A DNA stretch of 64,000 bases from Buxus sempervirens (GCA_947561395.2 OX387184.1:40600766-40664765), one strand, 5' to 3'. Numbered from the stretch's first letter, positions 18,920-31,628 are shown. Numbers and translations: made by a program. The notes: a model not told the origin generated them from the letters alone.

Positions 18920-21659
18920 GAAGAATGCACATTTCCTGAGGATCCTAAGGAGCCTTGTTCTCAGGAAGTGATTTTAATAAAGGCTCTTCAAAAAAAAAAA
19001 AGATTTTTCCCTTTAACATTTTTCTAGAAAAAAAAAAGTTTTCAGCAAGGTCCTTTTACTTATGAATCATATCTCTTATTGAATTTCATTGAGTTGAATA
19101 TGACTTTGACATTGGGCTCAATTTTGAGACCAAAATCGAAGCAAAAGACATTTTATACAAAAATTCAAATCTTTTAAATGTCATGAGAAGAATATTCTGC
19201 AAAATTATGAAATGACCAATTTTACAGCCTTTGGAACCAAAGATGACCCACAGTCTTCAACAGAAAAGATAGAAGAAGATTTGAAGTTTCTTCATTAGAA
19301 TACAGAAAGAATCCCACCACTTGCTGATTCGTTCAAAGGGAAGTTGATAATATTGTTTGAAGAAATTTTAGGGCTTTGCACTTGAAAATATGGGAGAAGA
19401 TTTGACATTTTCGTTGGAAATAGAATTGGGCATCATTTGATGGAAAGAATCCAAATTCAAAAGATTGATCAAAAGGTGAAGAGCTTGTTCATAACAGAGG
19501 TTCTATTTGAAGATGCTTAAGAAGAAAAAAAAAAGAGAAGAAAAAATCCTGAGCCAGTCATGTAGTGCAACTCTACCAAGTCTAAAAATTCAATTTTTCT
19601 TAAAATGATAAGAGGCCTTTCTTTCTTATATCCCCAAAAATTTTAAAATCCCTAATTAAACCCTTTGAGCTTGATACATTTTTCCAAGTAACCTAAACTG
19701 AGAATTGTAACCCCACACTGGGGCAAATTTATTAAGGCATAAAAAAAAAGGAATGAAAGGACAATTATTGAAGTTCAAAAGGGATTTTGAATATGTTTTC
19801 AAAAAAGGGGGCAAAGAAATGGAAAAAAAAAGGAAAAAGAAAAAGAAAAAAAAGGAAGAAAAAAAGATAATCAAATGCTATTTGGAGAATGTCTTCAAAA
19901 TTGTGAAGAAAAAAAATGGAAAAAAGAAGTTCAATACTGGAGAATAAGTTTCAAATGAAGAAATCAAATTAAGGGAAGAACTTCATTACTGGGGGCAATT
20001 TTGTATTCATTCCAAAAGAAAAAATGCCTTAAAAATTACAATTTCAGTTAACCCATTTGATTATAGGGTATTTGAGCCTTTTATTCCTTTTCTTTCTAAA
20101 CTAACACCAAGCCTTCGTTTCGTCCTATTCATAAGTCCTCTTTGATTAAGAAATTTTGAATTAAGGCAGTCTTGACTACATGGTTGCTGGTGATGAAGGA
20201 TTAAAAAAAAAAAAAGAAAAAAGAAGAAAAAAAAAAGGAAAAAATGGAGAAAATGTAGTGAAAACCCGAAAGGGCGCTACATGGCAAATAATCGGCTATC
20301 TACAAGAAAGAAATCGTCAGAGAGGAAAGTCCAGAATTGGCATAGATCCAAGTGAAGTCTTCATGTTGGTGGTTATTTTGAGATACAGTCACACATCAAG
20401 TGATTGAGGAAAATTCTCTTTTCAAGACTGAAGCAACATAATTAGAACTATGATATGAATCATCTATGAACAAGTTGATGGCCATCAAAATTGCCATTAG
20501 GAAATTATTACTAAAGTTGAAGTCATAAATTCTCATACCATGGATACAATGGAGAAACAATTGTTCTTCAATTGGATGAAGGAAGATGTCTTTCTAGACT
20601 GGGGCAAAATAGTCAAATTGAAAGAGTCGTCATATCTGGAGCATCAATTGATAAGCCGATGGTCATGGGAATGATTCTAAAGGTTCCGAAGGTTTATTTT
20701 GGTCTTTCTTCATTTTCTGGAATAATCTTCTCATTATTCAACTTGATTTTAATTCTTTTAGACTATATGCTAATAAGTGATTGGATCATTTTTCAAAAAA
20801 AAAAAAAAGGCACAAAAAGCAAAAAACTATATTTTTGGCCTATGATGAGAATCTATATCTTTTCATAAAACATTGGTTTTGCAAGCATTAGAGAATTCTG
20901 AGGCCACTAGTATAAAACATATTTTCTTATATTTGCATTTGCATTCTTCTATTAGGGTTTCTTTTTGGCAAAGGTAAAAAAAAAAAAAAGAAGAAGAAAA
21001 AAAAAAGAAAAAGAAAGAAAAAAAAAAGAGAAGAGAGAAAAAGAAAAAAAAAGAGAGAAAGAAAAAAAAAAGAGAGAAAAAGGAAAAAAGAGGATCATCT
21101 CTACTGAGGGGCAAATACTTCTTCAAATAATCAAAACTGGGGCATGCTCAACGTCTTTCCCTCTGGGTTTTCATTGGAATGAATTCCAACATCTGGAAGA
21201 AGCAATCAAGCTTTAGTCTTCGAATTTGAAAGAAAAAAACAAGGTTTCGAAGCAATGGCATATTTTCTTCATTAAACAAGGGTTCCCAATTCTTCAATCA
21301 TGAAGAAGGATTTTACTGGGGCAGCAAGAAGGCATGAAAGACAGATCATGGGTTGTAAAGGCATGAGGTTAGATCAACAGATCATGATCCATCCATCAAG
21401 ATGAGGACATTCACTTGAGCAATTAAAAAGCATGAAGACAGGTTATGGGCAGTAAGGGCACATACATCGCTATTGAGAGAGCAAGAAGATAAAGAAGCAA
21501 AAGCAAGTTGCAGAACATTCAAGCACAGGTTCGGGCATCAAATGGCACCAAGGTATATCAAATAAGAAAATCAATCAGGAAAATTCAAAAAGTGAAAAAC
21601 ATCAAAATCAATTGAGTTTGCAGTGGTCAATTTTAAATCCACATTCTTTTCAAAAATTG
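18920..21659 (+). other. Non-coding, purine-rich region after gag, unit 1
   Basis: About 2.7 kb where an autonomous element would carry pol. Many A/G tracts (notably 19740-19870, 20200-20240, 20970-21090) give spurious Lys/Glu frames. The word ACTGGGGCA or a close variant recurs at about 19708, 19986, 20596, 21105, 21136 and 21316. No protease, RT, RNase H or integrase motif was recognised in any frame. Length differences from unit 2 are mostly in the A runs. Confidence 0.8.
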
Positions 21660-21713
21660 CTTGTCTCAGATTTCTTTTCATAGCCACGAGAGCTCCAAGA
21701 AATCTGAGATAAG
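21660..21713 (+). other. 3' hairpin 1 with 20-nt conserved loop, unit 1
   Basis: CTTGTCTCAGATTTCTT (21660-21676) pairs with AAGAAATCTGAGATAAG (21697-21713): 17 pairs including one G.U. The loop of 20 nt (21677-21696) is TTCATAGCCACGAGAGCTC plus C. The loop recurs in hairpin 2 on a different stem. It contains the self-complementary hexamer GAGCTC. Unit 2 copy: 31243-31296. Confidence 0.9.
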
Positions 21714-21999
21714 GAAGAGACACCACCCCACTTCAAGCAGGGGTTTCATTGGCTATCTTCGAATCCATGTTTTTATCATTTCTTTGTTGGACCAAAGCAA
21801 GTTCAATTAATGAGATGTTTTTCAAATGTGCAATTTTGAGTTGTGTCTGTTCTTTGCTGTTCATTGTGCTACAACTGTAGGCCACCCAGAAAAATTGTCT
21901 TTTTTATTATTTTCTCCGCACTTATCAGGAGATCAATGTCTATATTAGTTGTAAGTTGCAAGGATTGCCACCTTACCCACTTTTGTTTTAAAAATTTTG

Positions 22000-22045
22000 T
22001 CTCAAATCTCACTTCATAGCCACGAGAGCTCAGTGAGAGGAGAGA
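22000..22045 (+). other. 3' hairpin 2 with the same loop on another stem, unit 1
   Basis: TCTCAC (22007-22012) pairs with GTGAGA (22033-22038). After a 3x3 internal loop, TCTC (22000-22003) pairs with GAGA (22042-22045). The 20-nt loop (22013-22032) matches hairpin 1 at 19 of 20 positions, while the stem has no matching sequence beyond general TCTC words. It lies about 190 nt upstream of the next LTR. Unit 2 copy: 31583-31628. Confidence 0.85.
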
Positions 22046-22220
22046 GGAGGATTTGGCCCTTAAGCTGAGGGACTTCTTAGCAAATCTTCCAAAATAAATT
22101 CTTTTTCATAAAATCGTCCATTTGATCCTTGCAAAGTGCAATTGGTTAGACAAAAGTCTTAGAAAGTGCAATTGGTGGGTCTTTTTTGCTCTCTGCTTGT
22201 AATTGGTTCCAATTACTAGC

Positions 22221-22234
22221 AAAGAGGGGGCAGC
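22221..22234 (+). other. Polypurine tract, unit 1
   Basis: AAAGAGGGGGCAGC directly before the TG of LTR 2, the position of the plus-strand primer. The same sequence precedes LTR 3 at 31804-31817. Confidence 0.8.
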
Positions 22235-24056
22235 TGTAGACACCCCAAATTGCACTAAAAATGAGAAAATAATTGAAAATATTAATTGGGATTTGAAACA
22301 GGCCAAAAATGCATGAAAATGAATAATTTAAGCCTGGACCGTATTGTATCCACGGCCTAAGCGCGCCCGAATTTTATATACGGGCATGCAGCGCCCGTAA
22401 TACATATACGGACATCGTGGGACCGTAAATCATTTACGGGCATTCTAGACTCGTGCGAGTTTTATTCTTCTCTCGATTTCTGAGCCTTATCTTTAGTCCA
22501 ATATCCCTTTAAATAAGCAAATTATATATTTTATTCGTGTGAAATATCTTTGTGGATAAAGGATGGGCATTATCTTGTGTTTAACTCAAACTGAAACTCT
22601 ATCTTGCCAAACCTTGGACCAACCATACCCCTAGCTCTGCTTATAAATAGAGGCTCATTCCTCTAGCTAAAGGCCACGAAATTTTGAAGAATCAAAAGCT
22701 CCAAGAGAAGGGAAGGAATCCCTGCTGCTCTGCCTGCTCAATCCAGGTAAGTCCCCTATCCCTTTTTATTTTTCTGTCTTCAATTCTAGATATAATAGGA
22801 TCATCTCTATTGCTGTAGAATAAGGCCATATCTGTTTTTGTATTCCTAAACTTGTCTCTAAGTACCTCAAGGGTCTCTCTAGCCGTAAAACGTGAAGAGA
22901 GAACTAGGGGAAAGGGGAACAGGTGGATCCCTAGAATAGAACCCCATATCTGTTTTTTTTTCTTTTTCTTCATAGAATAAGGCCTGTGATTGTGTTTGTG
23001 TAACCAAACCTATCTCTAAGTACCTCAAGAGTCTCTCTAGCCGTAAAACGTGAAGAGAGAACTAGGGGAAAAGAGAACAGGTGGATCCGTAGGGTAGACC
23101 CCCATGTGCTCTAATTTGTGAGATGTGGTTGTTTTAAATATCCTGATCATGTTTTAATGCTTTTTATGATGAATCTGAATGAATACATGAATCCATGATG
23201 TTTATAGCATGAGATCTCCTATTTTTGCCAAAATTTGGATTTTTGCCACTTTTGCACCTACAGCACTGTTTTCGTGATTTTTGTGGTTTTAGGCTAGGAT
23301 CTTGGATTTATCATGATCAATATGGTAGATCTGAATCCAGAAGCCTGAAAATAAATTCTAGGGTTTCATGAGATGTTTTTAAAATTGTTTTTCATTATTG
23401 AGAGAAGACCCTACGGTCTCAATTCTCCCCTTTTGGTGTTTTTCATCAACCTGGGTATTTTTGGTTTTGATTTTCAAATTTAATGTGAAATTTGGGCTTT
23501 ATCTATATCCTGGACTATTCAAGTTCAATTTTGAAATATTTTATAAAAATCATATTTTTCTAGATTTCTAGAATTTTGACTTGAAGCCAGATTTTTGGAT
23601 TTTTCACTTTAAATTGATTTTATTTGATTTTATTTGATTTTATCTCAATTTTGTTTTGATCATGAAACCCTAGGAATGGTATGATCATGTTTGATAGTTC
23701 TGGATCAATCAGACTATTCATATGAAAAAACCATATATTTTTGCTTTTTTGTGATTTTGTGTGATTTTTATAGCAAGCCTTTTATTTTTGAAAAACATGA
23801 ACAATGCCTGGCAACCACCTTGTGTGGATGAATAGGGGTGCCTAACACCTTCCTCTGTTCATAACTTAATCCCCTTACCCATCTCTGGTTGTTTTTTTTT
23901 AGGAGAGATATTTTGCCCTAAAATTGTCTTTTGTGCTTATTTAATATTTTGGTGTCCATTCACGCCTAAATTGAATGGTGGCGACTCTTTGTTTAATATA
24001 ATCCCGTGTGATGATTGAGGAAATCATTAAGATTGATTTTTTTCCCATGTCTCACA
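22235..24056 (+). repeat. LTR 2 (shared central LTR)
   Basis: 1822 bp, near-identical to LTR 1 and LTR 3. One private difference was noticed (ATTGTCTTTT where the others have ATTGCCTTTT, near 23935). It serves as 3' LTR of unit 1 and 5' LTR of unit 2. TATA box 22642-22649; donor 22747; palindrome cluster 22338-22441. Confidence 0.95.
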
Positions 24057-24058
24057 AC

Positions 24059-24076
24059 TGGCGACTCTGCTGGGGA
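24059..24076 (+). other. Primer-binding site, unit 2
   Basis: TGGCGACTCTGCTGGGGA, 2 nt after LTR 2; the presumed wild-type form of the site that carries an A at its fifth base in unit 1. Confidence 0.75.
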
Positions 24077-25573
24077 CTTGTGGATTTCAGCCTTTAGGTG
24101 TTTTTGTTCATGTTTTGATTTTTTTGATTCGCTTGCTATTTTGTGTTCTTAAGCATGTTGAGTATATTTTAAATCTGAATTATTGCTTAAGAATTCATAG
24201 GGGTAGAAACATGCTTAATTTTGATTTATAGGATTGTTTCTACAAACATGCGTAGGGGAGGTTCGTTTTGATGAACTATGCTTATTTCTTGCTATATTTT
24301 TATGATAGCATGTTTTAATTTTCAGCATGATCTCCATGATGATTTTGGGTGTATAACATGATCATATGTTTGCATGATAGATGATTTTTTTATGAGCATG
24401 TTTTGGGTGCTATAGGATTGCTTTATTTACTTGTTTATTTTAAATATGCTTTCCTATTATGCCTTGGTTTGTTTATGCATGGCTACGAAAAGAGTGGCAA
24501 GGGTTTGGGACGTTGTGAATGTAACCTATTTTTACTATGCACTGTGCACCTTTTACTTTTACACAGCCTACCCTTAACCTATAGGAAGTTGAACCCGAAT
24601 GTGTGTAGCTTGGCGCAACGAGGTCGATACTTCGGAAAGCGAAAGTGAAAACATTCACCTTAGAACTTTGAGCTAATGATGTGATGATAATGTGGATCTG
24701 GGATTCTGATCATCACTAGGCTTGAGTGCTAAGTTGCCATTAAGCCAAAACCCAAAACCCCTACGCTTGAAGGTGGAGTTACACGTTTTTGGCTAAAGTA
24801 TACAATTATGTAGGGATATGGGTTTGTATGATTGTGGGAAGGCCATGTGCATGGCTTACAAACTAGGGCATAATGCGGATGCCATATTGAAGGTAAACAA
24901 GGTAACAAGGTAATCCTATGGTTTTGCATTATTTTCATGTCATAGGGGTGTCACAGTGCCCATTGGTTTGGGATAAAATTGGTCCCAAAATATGCATGTT
25001 TTTTAAAAATTGGTGCAGCCCATAGGAAGAGTCTCTCACTCTGTTTAGAAGCAATCCTACCCTATGTTCATACAAGAGGCAACAAAAGGGTACCAAATTC
25101 TTGAGTATGGTGTCAATTCGAAGGGTACATGTGCCCTCCTAAGCATGTGTTTTAGCAAAAAGGCCAAGGTCCACTTTGGGACAGTTTAGAAGCTCTGCAA
25201 TGGGTGAACCGTACGTTTGGATGAACAATGAAAGTGATCAAACCATGTAAAAACTGGAAAAATATAACGGGGTTCCGTTAAACCGCATTTAGTACACGGG
25301 CTGGGCTTGCCCGTATTAGTTATACGGGCTAGGCTCGCCCGTGTTTTCCATACAGTCACGGCTTGCTCGTAATTTGAATACGGGCAGGGCTGGACCGTAC
25401 TGTGTATACGGTTTTCTCGGAATATTCAACTTTAATCAGTTTTTCCCACTAAAATCTTCCTTTAACATTTAAATAATGATAAAGGGAAACAAGTTTGAAT
25501 AAAATGCTTCAAAAAAAAAACAAAAAAAAACAAAAACAAAATAATTGAAAAAAAAATGTGAGAGAAAGGTTCC
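24077..25573 (+). other. Long gag leader, non-coding, unit 2
   Basis: Near-identical copy of 14494-15990, including the palindromic cluster at 25296-25412. Confidence 0.75.
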
Positions 25574-26631
25574 TTGGGCTTCTGAAAGCCTTTGAATTTC
25601 AGACTTTTTTCAAAACTCTTGGGCTTCTGAAAGCCTTTGAATTTCAGACTTTTTCAAAACTCCTGGGCCTCTGAAAGCCTTTGAATTTCAGATTTTTCAA
25701 AAAATCCTCAGGCCACTGAAAGCCTTTGAATTTCAGACTTTTTTTCTCAAAAAAAAATCCTCGGGCCTCTGAAAGCCTTTGAATTTCAGATTTTTCAAAA
25801 AATCCTCAGACCACTGAAAGCCTTTGAATTTCAGACCTTTTTCTTTTTGGGCCGTCTAAAAGCCTCTGAATTTTAGACAAATCATATTCTTTGGGCCGTC
25901 TAAAAGCCTCTGAATTTTAGACAAATCATTTCTTTGGGCCGTTTAAAAGCCTCTGAATTTTAGACAATCATTTCTTTGGGCCGTCTATAAGCCTCTGAAT
26001 TATAGACACATATCCTTTGGGCTGTCTAAAAGCCTCTGAATTTTAGACAAATCATTTTTGGGCCGTCTAAAAGCCTCTGAATTTTAGACAAACCTTTTCT
26101 TTGGGCCGTCTATAAGCCTCTGAATTATAGACACATATATCCTTTTTGGGCCGTCTAAAAGCCTCTGAATTTTAAACAAATCATTTTTTTGGGCCGTCTA
26201 AAAGCCTCTGAATTTTAGACAATCATTCCTTTGGGCCATCTATAAGCCTCTGAATTATAGACACATATCCTTTGGGCCTCTGAAAGCCTTTGAATTTCAG
26301 ATCTTTTTCCTCGGGCCTCTGAAAGCCTTTGAATTTCAGACTTTTCTCAAAAATCTCTGGGCCTCTGAAAGCCTTTGAATTTCAGACTTTTTTCAAAAAT
26401 ATCCTTGGGCCTCTGAAAGCCTTTGAATTTCAGATTTTTTTTTTTCAAAAATATCCCTGGGCCTCTGAAAGCCTTTGAATTTGAGACTTTTTTCAAAAAT
26501 ATCCCTGGGCCTCTGAAAGCCTTTGAATTTCAGACTTTTTCCAAAAATATCCCTGGGCCTCTGAAAGCCTTTGAATTTCAGATCTTTTTCTCTTTTTGTG
26601 GGACATGTTGGAAGCCCTAGAATATTCCAAC
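25574..26631 (+). repeat. Array of 24 constant-loop hairpins, unit 2
   Basis: Copy of the array at 15991-17048, with the same order of stem classes (A x6, B, three rounds of B-B-C, A x7, D). No hairpin gain or loss between the units was seen, although such arrays usually change unit number readily; this fits recent duplication. Confidence 0.93.
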
Positions 26632-26822
26632 AATTCAATTCAAAAAAAAAAAAAAGAAGCAAATAAAGAAAAAAATCCAAACTCGTGTTCACCCAGCTTG
26701 CACATAGGCATACATAGGCATGTGAATGAGATTAAATTGGCACTGATATTTTCTCTTTATTTTTCCAGGTACCAAGTACACTTGCAACCATAGCTCCTAT
26801 AACCAGATCAAGAGCTCGTGCC

Positions 26823-28502
26823 ATGAATCCCATTGAGAATGAAGCTGATACTCCTCACCCAGATATGGTCCTGCTTCAGGAGCAAGTGGCAGGACTAGCC
26901 CGAATGCTAGAGAACATACTATCGGTGCAGGCCCAACAAGTTCAAGCCCAGAACCAAGCACCTCCACCTCCAATCAATATCCCACCTCCGGTTCAACCTA
27001 TTCCTGAACCCATTTCTGAACCTACCCCTGAACCTATACTGATCAGGGAGGAGATGGTTGAGTCTGAGAAAGAGAAGGAAAAGGAAAAAATGAGGGAAGA
27101 AATGGAGAAGAAGTTCATGCATAGGCTGGAGATTATTCAGGATGAGTTAAGGGAAGTGAAGGGAGTTAAATCATTTGGGGGCACCAATTTTGAAGATTTG
27201 TGTCTATACCCCAATGTATGTCTACCGGCCAAATTCAAATGTCCGGATTTTGATAAATATGATGGCACTGGCTGCCCAATGAGCCATTTGAAGTTATACT
27301 GCGGGGCTTTATGCCAATTTGGCCGGGATGACGGCATACTAATTCAACTCTTCCAAAGGAGTTTAACTGGAGCTGCTTTGAAGTGGTTTACCACCTTGGA
27401 TCATGGGAAAATAAGAAGGTGGAAAGACTTAGCAGATTCCTTTTTGACACAATACAGGTTCAACTCTGAGATTATACCAGATAGGTATGACATGATGAAG
27501 ATGACAAAGAGAAATGATGAGACCATAAGGCAATATGCTAAAAGGTGGAGGGAGTTGGCTGCACAAGTTAAGCCACCCGTGGGAGAACCAGAAATGATTT
27601 CAACCTTCATCAGCACACTGGGGCAACCCTTTTACAGTCACTTGGTTGGTCAAACTACCACCAACTTTGCTGCCCTAGTGCAAGTGGCAAACAGAATTGA
27701 AGACGGGATCAAGTCTGGGAAAATAGCTGATTATTCTGCAGTGTTGAACCAGGAAGCTTCCACCACTTTCTCTACACAGAAAAAGGAGAATGGTAATGGA
27801 AGAATAAAGAATAAAGAAGGGAGAGAAGCAGAAGTGAATATGGTGCAACTTCCCAGGGAACCCTTTCAAATCAATGTCCATCCACCTCCTATTAAGCCAA
27901 CCCATCAAGTTCCTTTGCTGCCTATTCAAATTAATGTCCCTGCTGCACAGCCTGTGAAGGAGGAAACAGAAGTAAGGAAGAGAAGGGAATTCTCTAAACT
28001 GCCTATGAGACCATCTGAACTTTTGCCTACCTTACTTCAGAAGGGTTACGTGACTTTGAAGTTACCAAATCCTCATGCAAGCAAAGGGAAGAATTATGAT
28101 TCATCTGCAATCTGTGATTATCATATGAGCACTCCAGGGCATACCACAGATCGTTGCTTGGCCCTAAAGCATGCAATCCAGGATTTGTTGGATAATAACT
28201 CCTTATCATTCAATTCAGTCACACCCATCCCACCTACCGATAACAATGGGGCAGGCAGCTCAAATGCAATAGGGGCAATTTTCTCTGGAGAAAGAAGATT
28301 TGACCCTTCTCAGCTTATCACTCCTATTGGTCCAACAGTCAAGGTTTATCTTGAAAGAAATGCTCCTGGTTATGAGCAGGAAGGCTTGCCTCACTCAGCA
28401 AGAGAAAGAAATTATCTGAAAAAGGGAGAAAAGTCAACTTTTGCCTTTAAGAACAGGGGCAGTTTTCGAACTCCCATGTTCTTTGAAAAGAAACTCCTAT
28501 AA
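26823..28502 (+). CDS. gag: Retrotransposon Gag, Ty3/Gypsy Tat/Ogre type, unit 2
   Basis: Intact 559-aa ORF identical to the unit 1 Gag except Asn for Asp at residue 290, by comparing the two translations. It has the same coiled-coil, proline-rich, gag-core and CHHC-knuckle (C431-H434-H440-C445) layout. The predicted leader acceptor is at 26768, 54 nt upstream. No pol frame follows. Two intact Gag copies driven by identical LTRs could raise Gag dosage; particle formation would still need Pol from another element. Confidence 0.92.
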   Translation: MNPIENEADTPHPDMVLLQEQVAGLARMLENILSVQAQQVQAQNQAPPPPINIPPPVQPIPEPISEPTPEPILIREEMVESEKEKEKEKMREEMEKKFMHRLEIIQDELREVKGVKSFGGTNFEDLCLYPNVCLPAKFKCPDFDKYDGTGCPMSHLKLYCGALCQFGRDDGILIQLFQRSLTGAALKWFTTLDHGKIRRWKDLADSFLTQYRFNSEIIPDRYDMMKMTKRNDETIRQYAKRWRELAAQVKPPVGEPEMISTFISTLGQPFYSHLVGQTTTNFAALVQVANRIEDGIKSGKIADYSAVLNQEASTTFSTQKKENGNGRIKNKEGREAEVNMVQLPREPFQINVHPPPIKPTHQVPLLPIQINVPAAQPVKEETEVRKRREFSKLPMRPSELLPTLLQKGYVTLKLPNPHASKGKNYDSSAICDYHMSTPGHTTDRCLALKHAIQDLLDNNSLSFNSVTPIPPTDNNGAGSSNAIGAIFSGERRFDPSQLITPIGPTVKVYLERNAPGYEQEGLPHSARERNYLKKGEKSTFAFKNRGSFRTPMFFEKKLL

Positions 28503-31242
28503 GAAGAATGCACATTTCTAGAGGATCCTAAGGAGCCTTGTTCTCAGGAAGTGATTTTAATAAAGGCTCTTCAAAAAAAAAAAAGATTTTTCCCTTTAAA
28601 ATTTTTCTAGAAAAAAAAAAGTTTTCAGCAAGGTCCTTTTACTTATGAATCATATCTCTTATTGAATTTCATTGAGTTGAATATGACTTTGACATTGGGC
28701 TCAATTTTGAGACCAAAATCGAAGCAAAAGACATTTTATACAAAAATTCAAATCTTTTAAATGTCATGAGAAGAATATTCTGCAAAATTATGAAATGACC
28801 AATTTTACGGCCTTTGGAACCAAAGATGACCCACAGTCTTCAACAGAAAAGATAGAAGAAGATTTGAAGTTTCTTCATTAGAATACAGAAAGAATCGCAC
28901 CACTTGCTGATTCGTTCAAAGGGAAGTTGATAATATTGTTTGAAGAAATTTTAGGGCTTTGCACTTGAAAATATGGGAGAAGATTTGACATTTTCGTTGG
29001 AAATAGAATTGGGCATCATTTGATGGAAAGAATCCAAATTCAAAAGATTGATCAAAAGGTGAAGAGCTTGTTCATAACAGAGGTTCTATTTGAAGATGCT
29101 TAAGAAGAAAAAAAAAAGAGAAGAAAAAATCCTGAGCCAGTCATGTAGTGCAACTCTACCAAGTCTAAAAATTCAATTTTTCTTAAAATGATAAGAGGCC
29201 TTTCTTTCTTATATCCCCAAAAATTTTAAAATCCCTAATTAAACCCTTTGAGCTTGATACATTTTTCCAAGTAACCTAAACTGAGAATTGTAACCCCACA
29301 CTGGGGCAAATTTATTAAGGCATAAAAAAAAAAGGAATGAAAGGACAATTATTGAAGTTCAAAAGGGATTTTGAATATGTTTTCAAAAAAGGGGGCAAAG
29401 AAATGGAAAAAAAAAAGGAAAAAGAAAAAGAAAAAAAAGGAAGAAAAAAAGATAATCAAATGCTATTTGGAGAATGTCTTCAAAATTGTGAAGAAAAAAA
29501 ATGGAAAAAAGAAGTTCAATACTGGAGAATAAGTTTCAAATGAAGAAATCAAATTAAGGGAAGAACTTCATTACTGGGGGCAATTTTGTATTCATTCCAA
29601 AAGAAAAAATGCCTTAAAAATTACAATTTCAGTTAACCCATTTGATTATAGGGTATTTGAGCCTTTTATTCCTTTTCTTTCTAAACTAACACCAAGCCTT
29701 CGTTTCGTCCTATTCATAAGTCCTCTTTGATTAAGAAATTTTGAATTAAGGCAGTTTTGACTACATGGTTGCTGGTGATGAAGGATTAAAAAAAAAAAAG
29801 AAAAAAGAAGAAAAAAAAAAGGAAAAAATGGAGAAAATGTAGTGAAAACCCGAAAGGGCGCTACATGGCAAATAATCGGCTATCTACAAGAAAGAAATCG
29901 TCAGAGAGGAAAGTCCAGAATTGGCATAGATCCAAGTGAAGTCTTCATGTTGGTGGTTATTTTGAGATACAGTCACACATCAAGTGATTGAGGAAAATTC
30001 TCTTTTCAAGACTGAAGCAACATAATTAGAACTATGATATGAATCATCTATGAACAAGTTGATGGCCATCAAAATTGCCATTAGGAAATTATTACTAAAG
30101 TTGAAGTCATAAATTCTCATACCATGGATACAATGGAGAAACAATTGTTCTTCAATTGGATGAAGGAAGATGTCTTTCTAGACTGGGGCAAAATAGTCAA
30201 ATTGAAAGAGTCGTCATATCTGGAGCATCAATTGATAAGCCGATGGTCATGGGAATGATTCTAAAGGTTCCGAAGGTTTATTTTGGTCTTTCTTCATTTT
30301 CTGGAATAATCTTCTCATTATTCAACTTGATTTTAATTCTTTTAGACTATATGCTAATAAGTGATTGGATCATTTTTCAAAAAAAAAAAAAAGGCACAAA
30401 AAGCAAAAAACTATATTTTTGGCCTATGATGAGAATCTATATCTTTTCATAAAACATTGGTTTTGCAAGCATTAGAGAATTCTGAGGCCACTAGTATAAA
30501 ACATATTTTCTTATATTTGCATTTGCATTCTTCTATTAGGGTTTCTTTTTGGCAAAGGTAAAAAAAAAAAAAAGAAGAAGAAAAAAAAAAGAAAAAGAAA
30601 GAAAAAAAAAAGAGAAGAGAGAAAAAGAAAAAAAAAGAGAGAAAGAAAAAAAAAGAGAGAAAAAGGAAAAAAGAGGATCATCTCTACTGAGGGGCAAATA
30701 CTTCTTCAAATAATCAAAACTGGGGCATGCTCAACGTCTTTCCCTCTGGGTTTTCATTGGAATGAATTCCAACATCTGGAAGAAGCAATCAAGCTTTAGT
30801 CTTCGAATTTGAAAGAAAAAAAAAAGGTTTCGAAGCAATGGCATATTTTCTTCATTAAACAAGGGTTCCCAATTCTTCAATCATGAAGAAGGATTTTACT
30901 GGGGCAGCAAGAAGGCATGAAAGACAGATCATGGGTTGTAAAGGCATGAGGTTAGATCAACAGATCATGATCCATCCATCAAGATGAGGACATTCACTTG
31001 AGCAATTAAAAAGCATGAAGACAGGTTATGGGCAGTAAGGGCACATACATCGCTATTGAGAGAGCAAGAAGATAAAGAAGCAAAAGCAAGTTGCAGAACA
31101 TTCAAGCACAGGTTCGGGCATCAAATGGCACCAAGGTATATCAAATAAGAAAATCAATCAGGAAAATTCAAAAAGTGAAAAACATCAAAATCAATTGAGT
31201 TTGCAGTGGTCAATTTTAAATCCACATTCTTTTCAAAAATTG
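28503..31242 (+). other. Non-coding, purine-rich region after gag, unit 2
   Basis: Copy of 18920-21659. Differences seen include CTAGAGG for CTGAGG just after gag, AAAATTTT for ACATTTTT near 28598, TTACGG for TTACAG near 28807, ATCGCACC for ATCCCACC near 28896, and A-run length changes near 29330, 29410, 29790 and 30820. The A-run changes break the Lys-rich frames present in unit 1, showing that those are not genes. Confidence 0.8.
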
Positions 31243-31628
31243 CTTGTCTCAGATTTCTTTTCATAGCCACGAGAGCTCCAAGAAATCTGAGATAAGGAAG
31301 AGACACCACCCCACTTCAAGCAGGGGTTTCATTGGCTATCTTCGAATCCATGTTTTTATCATTTCTTTGTTGGACCAAAGCAAGTTCAATTAATGAGATG
31401 TTTTTCAAATGTGCAATTTTGAGTTGTGTCTGTTCTTTGCTGTTCATTGTGCTACAACTGTAGGCCACCCAGAAAAATTGTCTTTTTTATTATTTTCTCC
31501 GCACTTATCAGGAGATCAATGTCTATATTAGTTGTAAGTTGCAAGGATTGCCACCTTACCCACTTTTGTTTTAAAAATTTTGTCTCAAATCTCACTTCAT
31601 AGCCACGAGAGCTCAGTGAGAGGAGAGA
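31243..31628 (+). other. 3' hairpin pair, unit 2
   Basis: Copies of the two constant-loop hairpins: 31243-31296 (17-bp stem) and 31583-31628 (short interrupted stem), about 340 nt apart. Both loops carry TTCATAGCCACGAGAGCTC. Confidence 0.88.

Noticed and set aside
20965-21216. Lys/Glu-rich frames downstream of gag
   Set aside because: They come from A/G tracts and are disrupted in unit 2 by changes in A-run length, so they are not under coding constraint.
18920-22220. A hidden pol region in the gag-only element
   Set aside because: No protease, RT (YxDD), RNase H or integrase motif was seen in any frame, and the open frames are short and composition-driven. A profile search would settle it.
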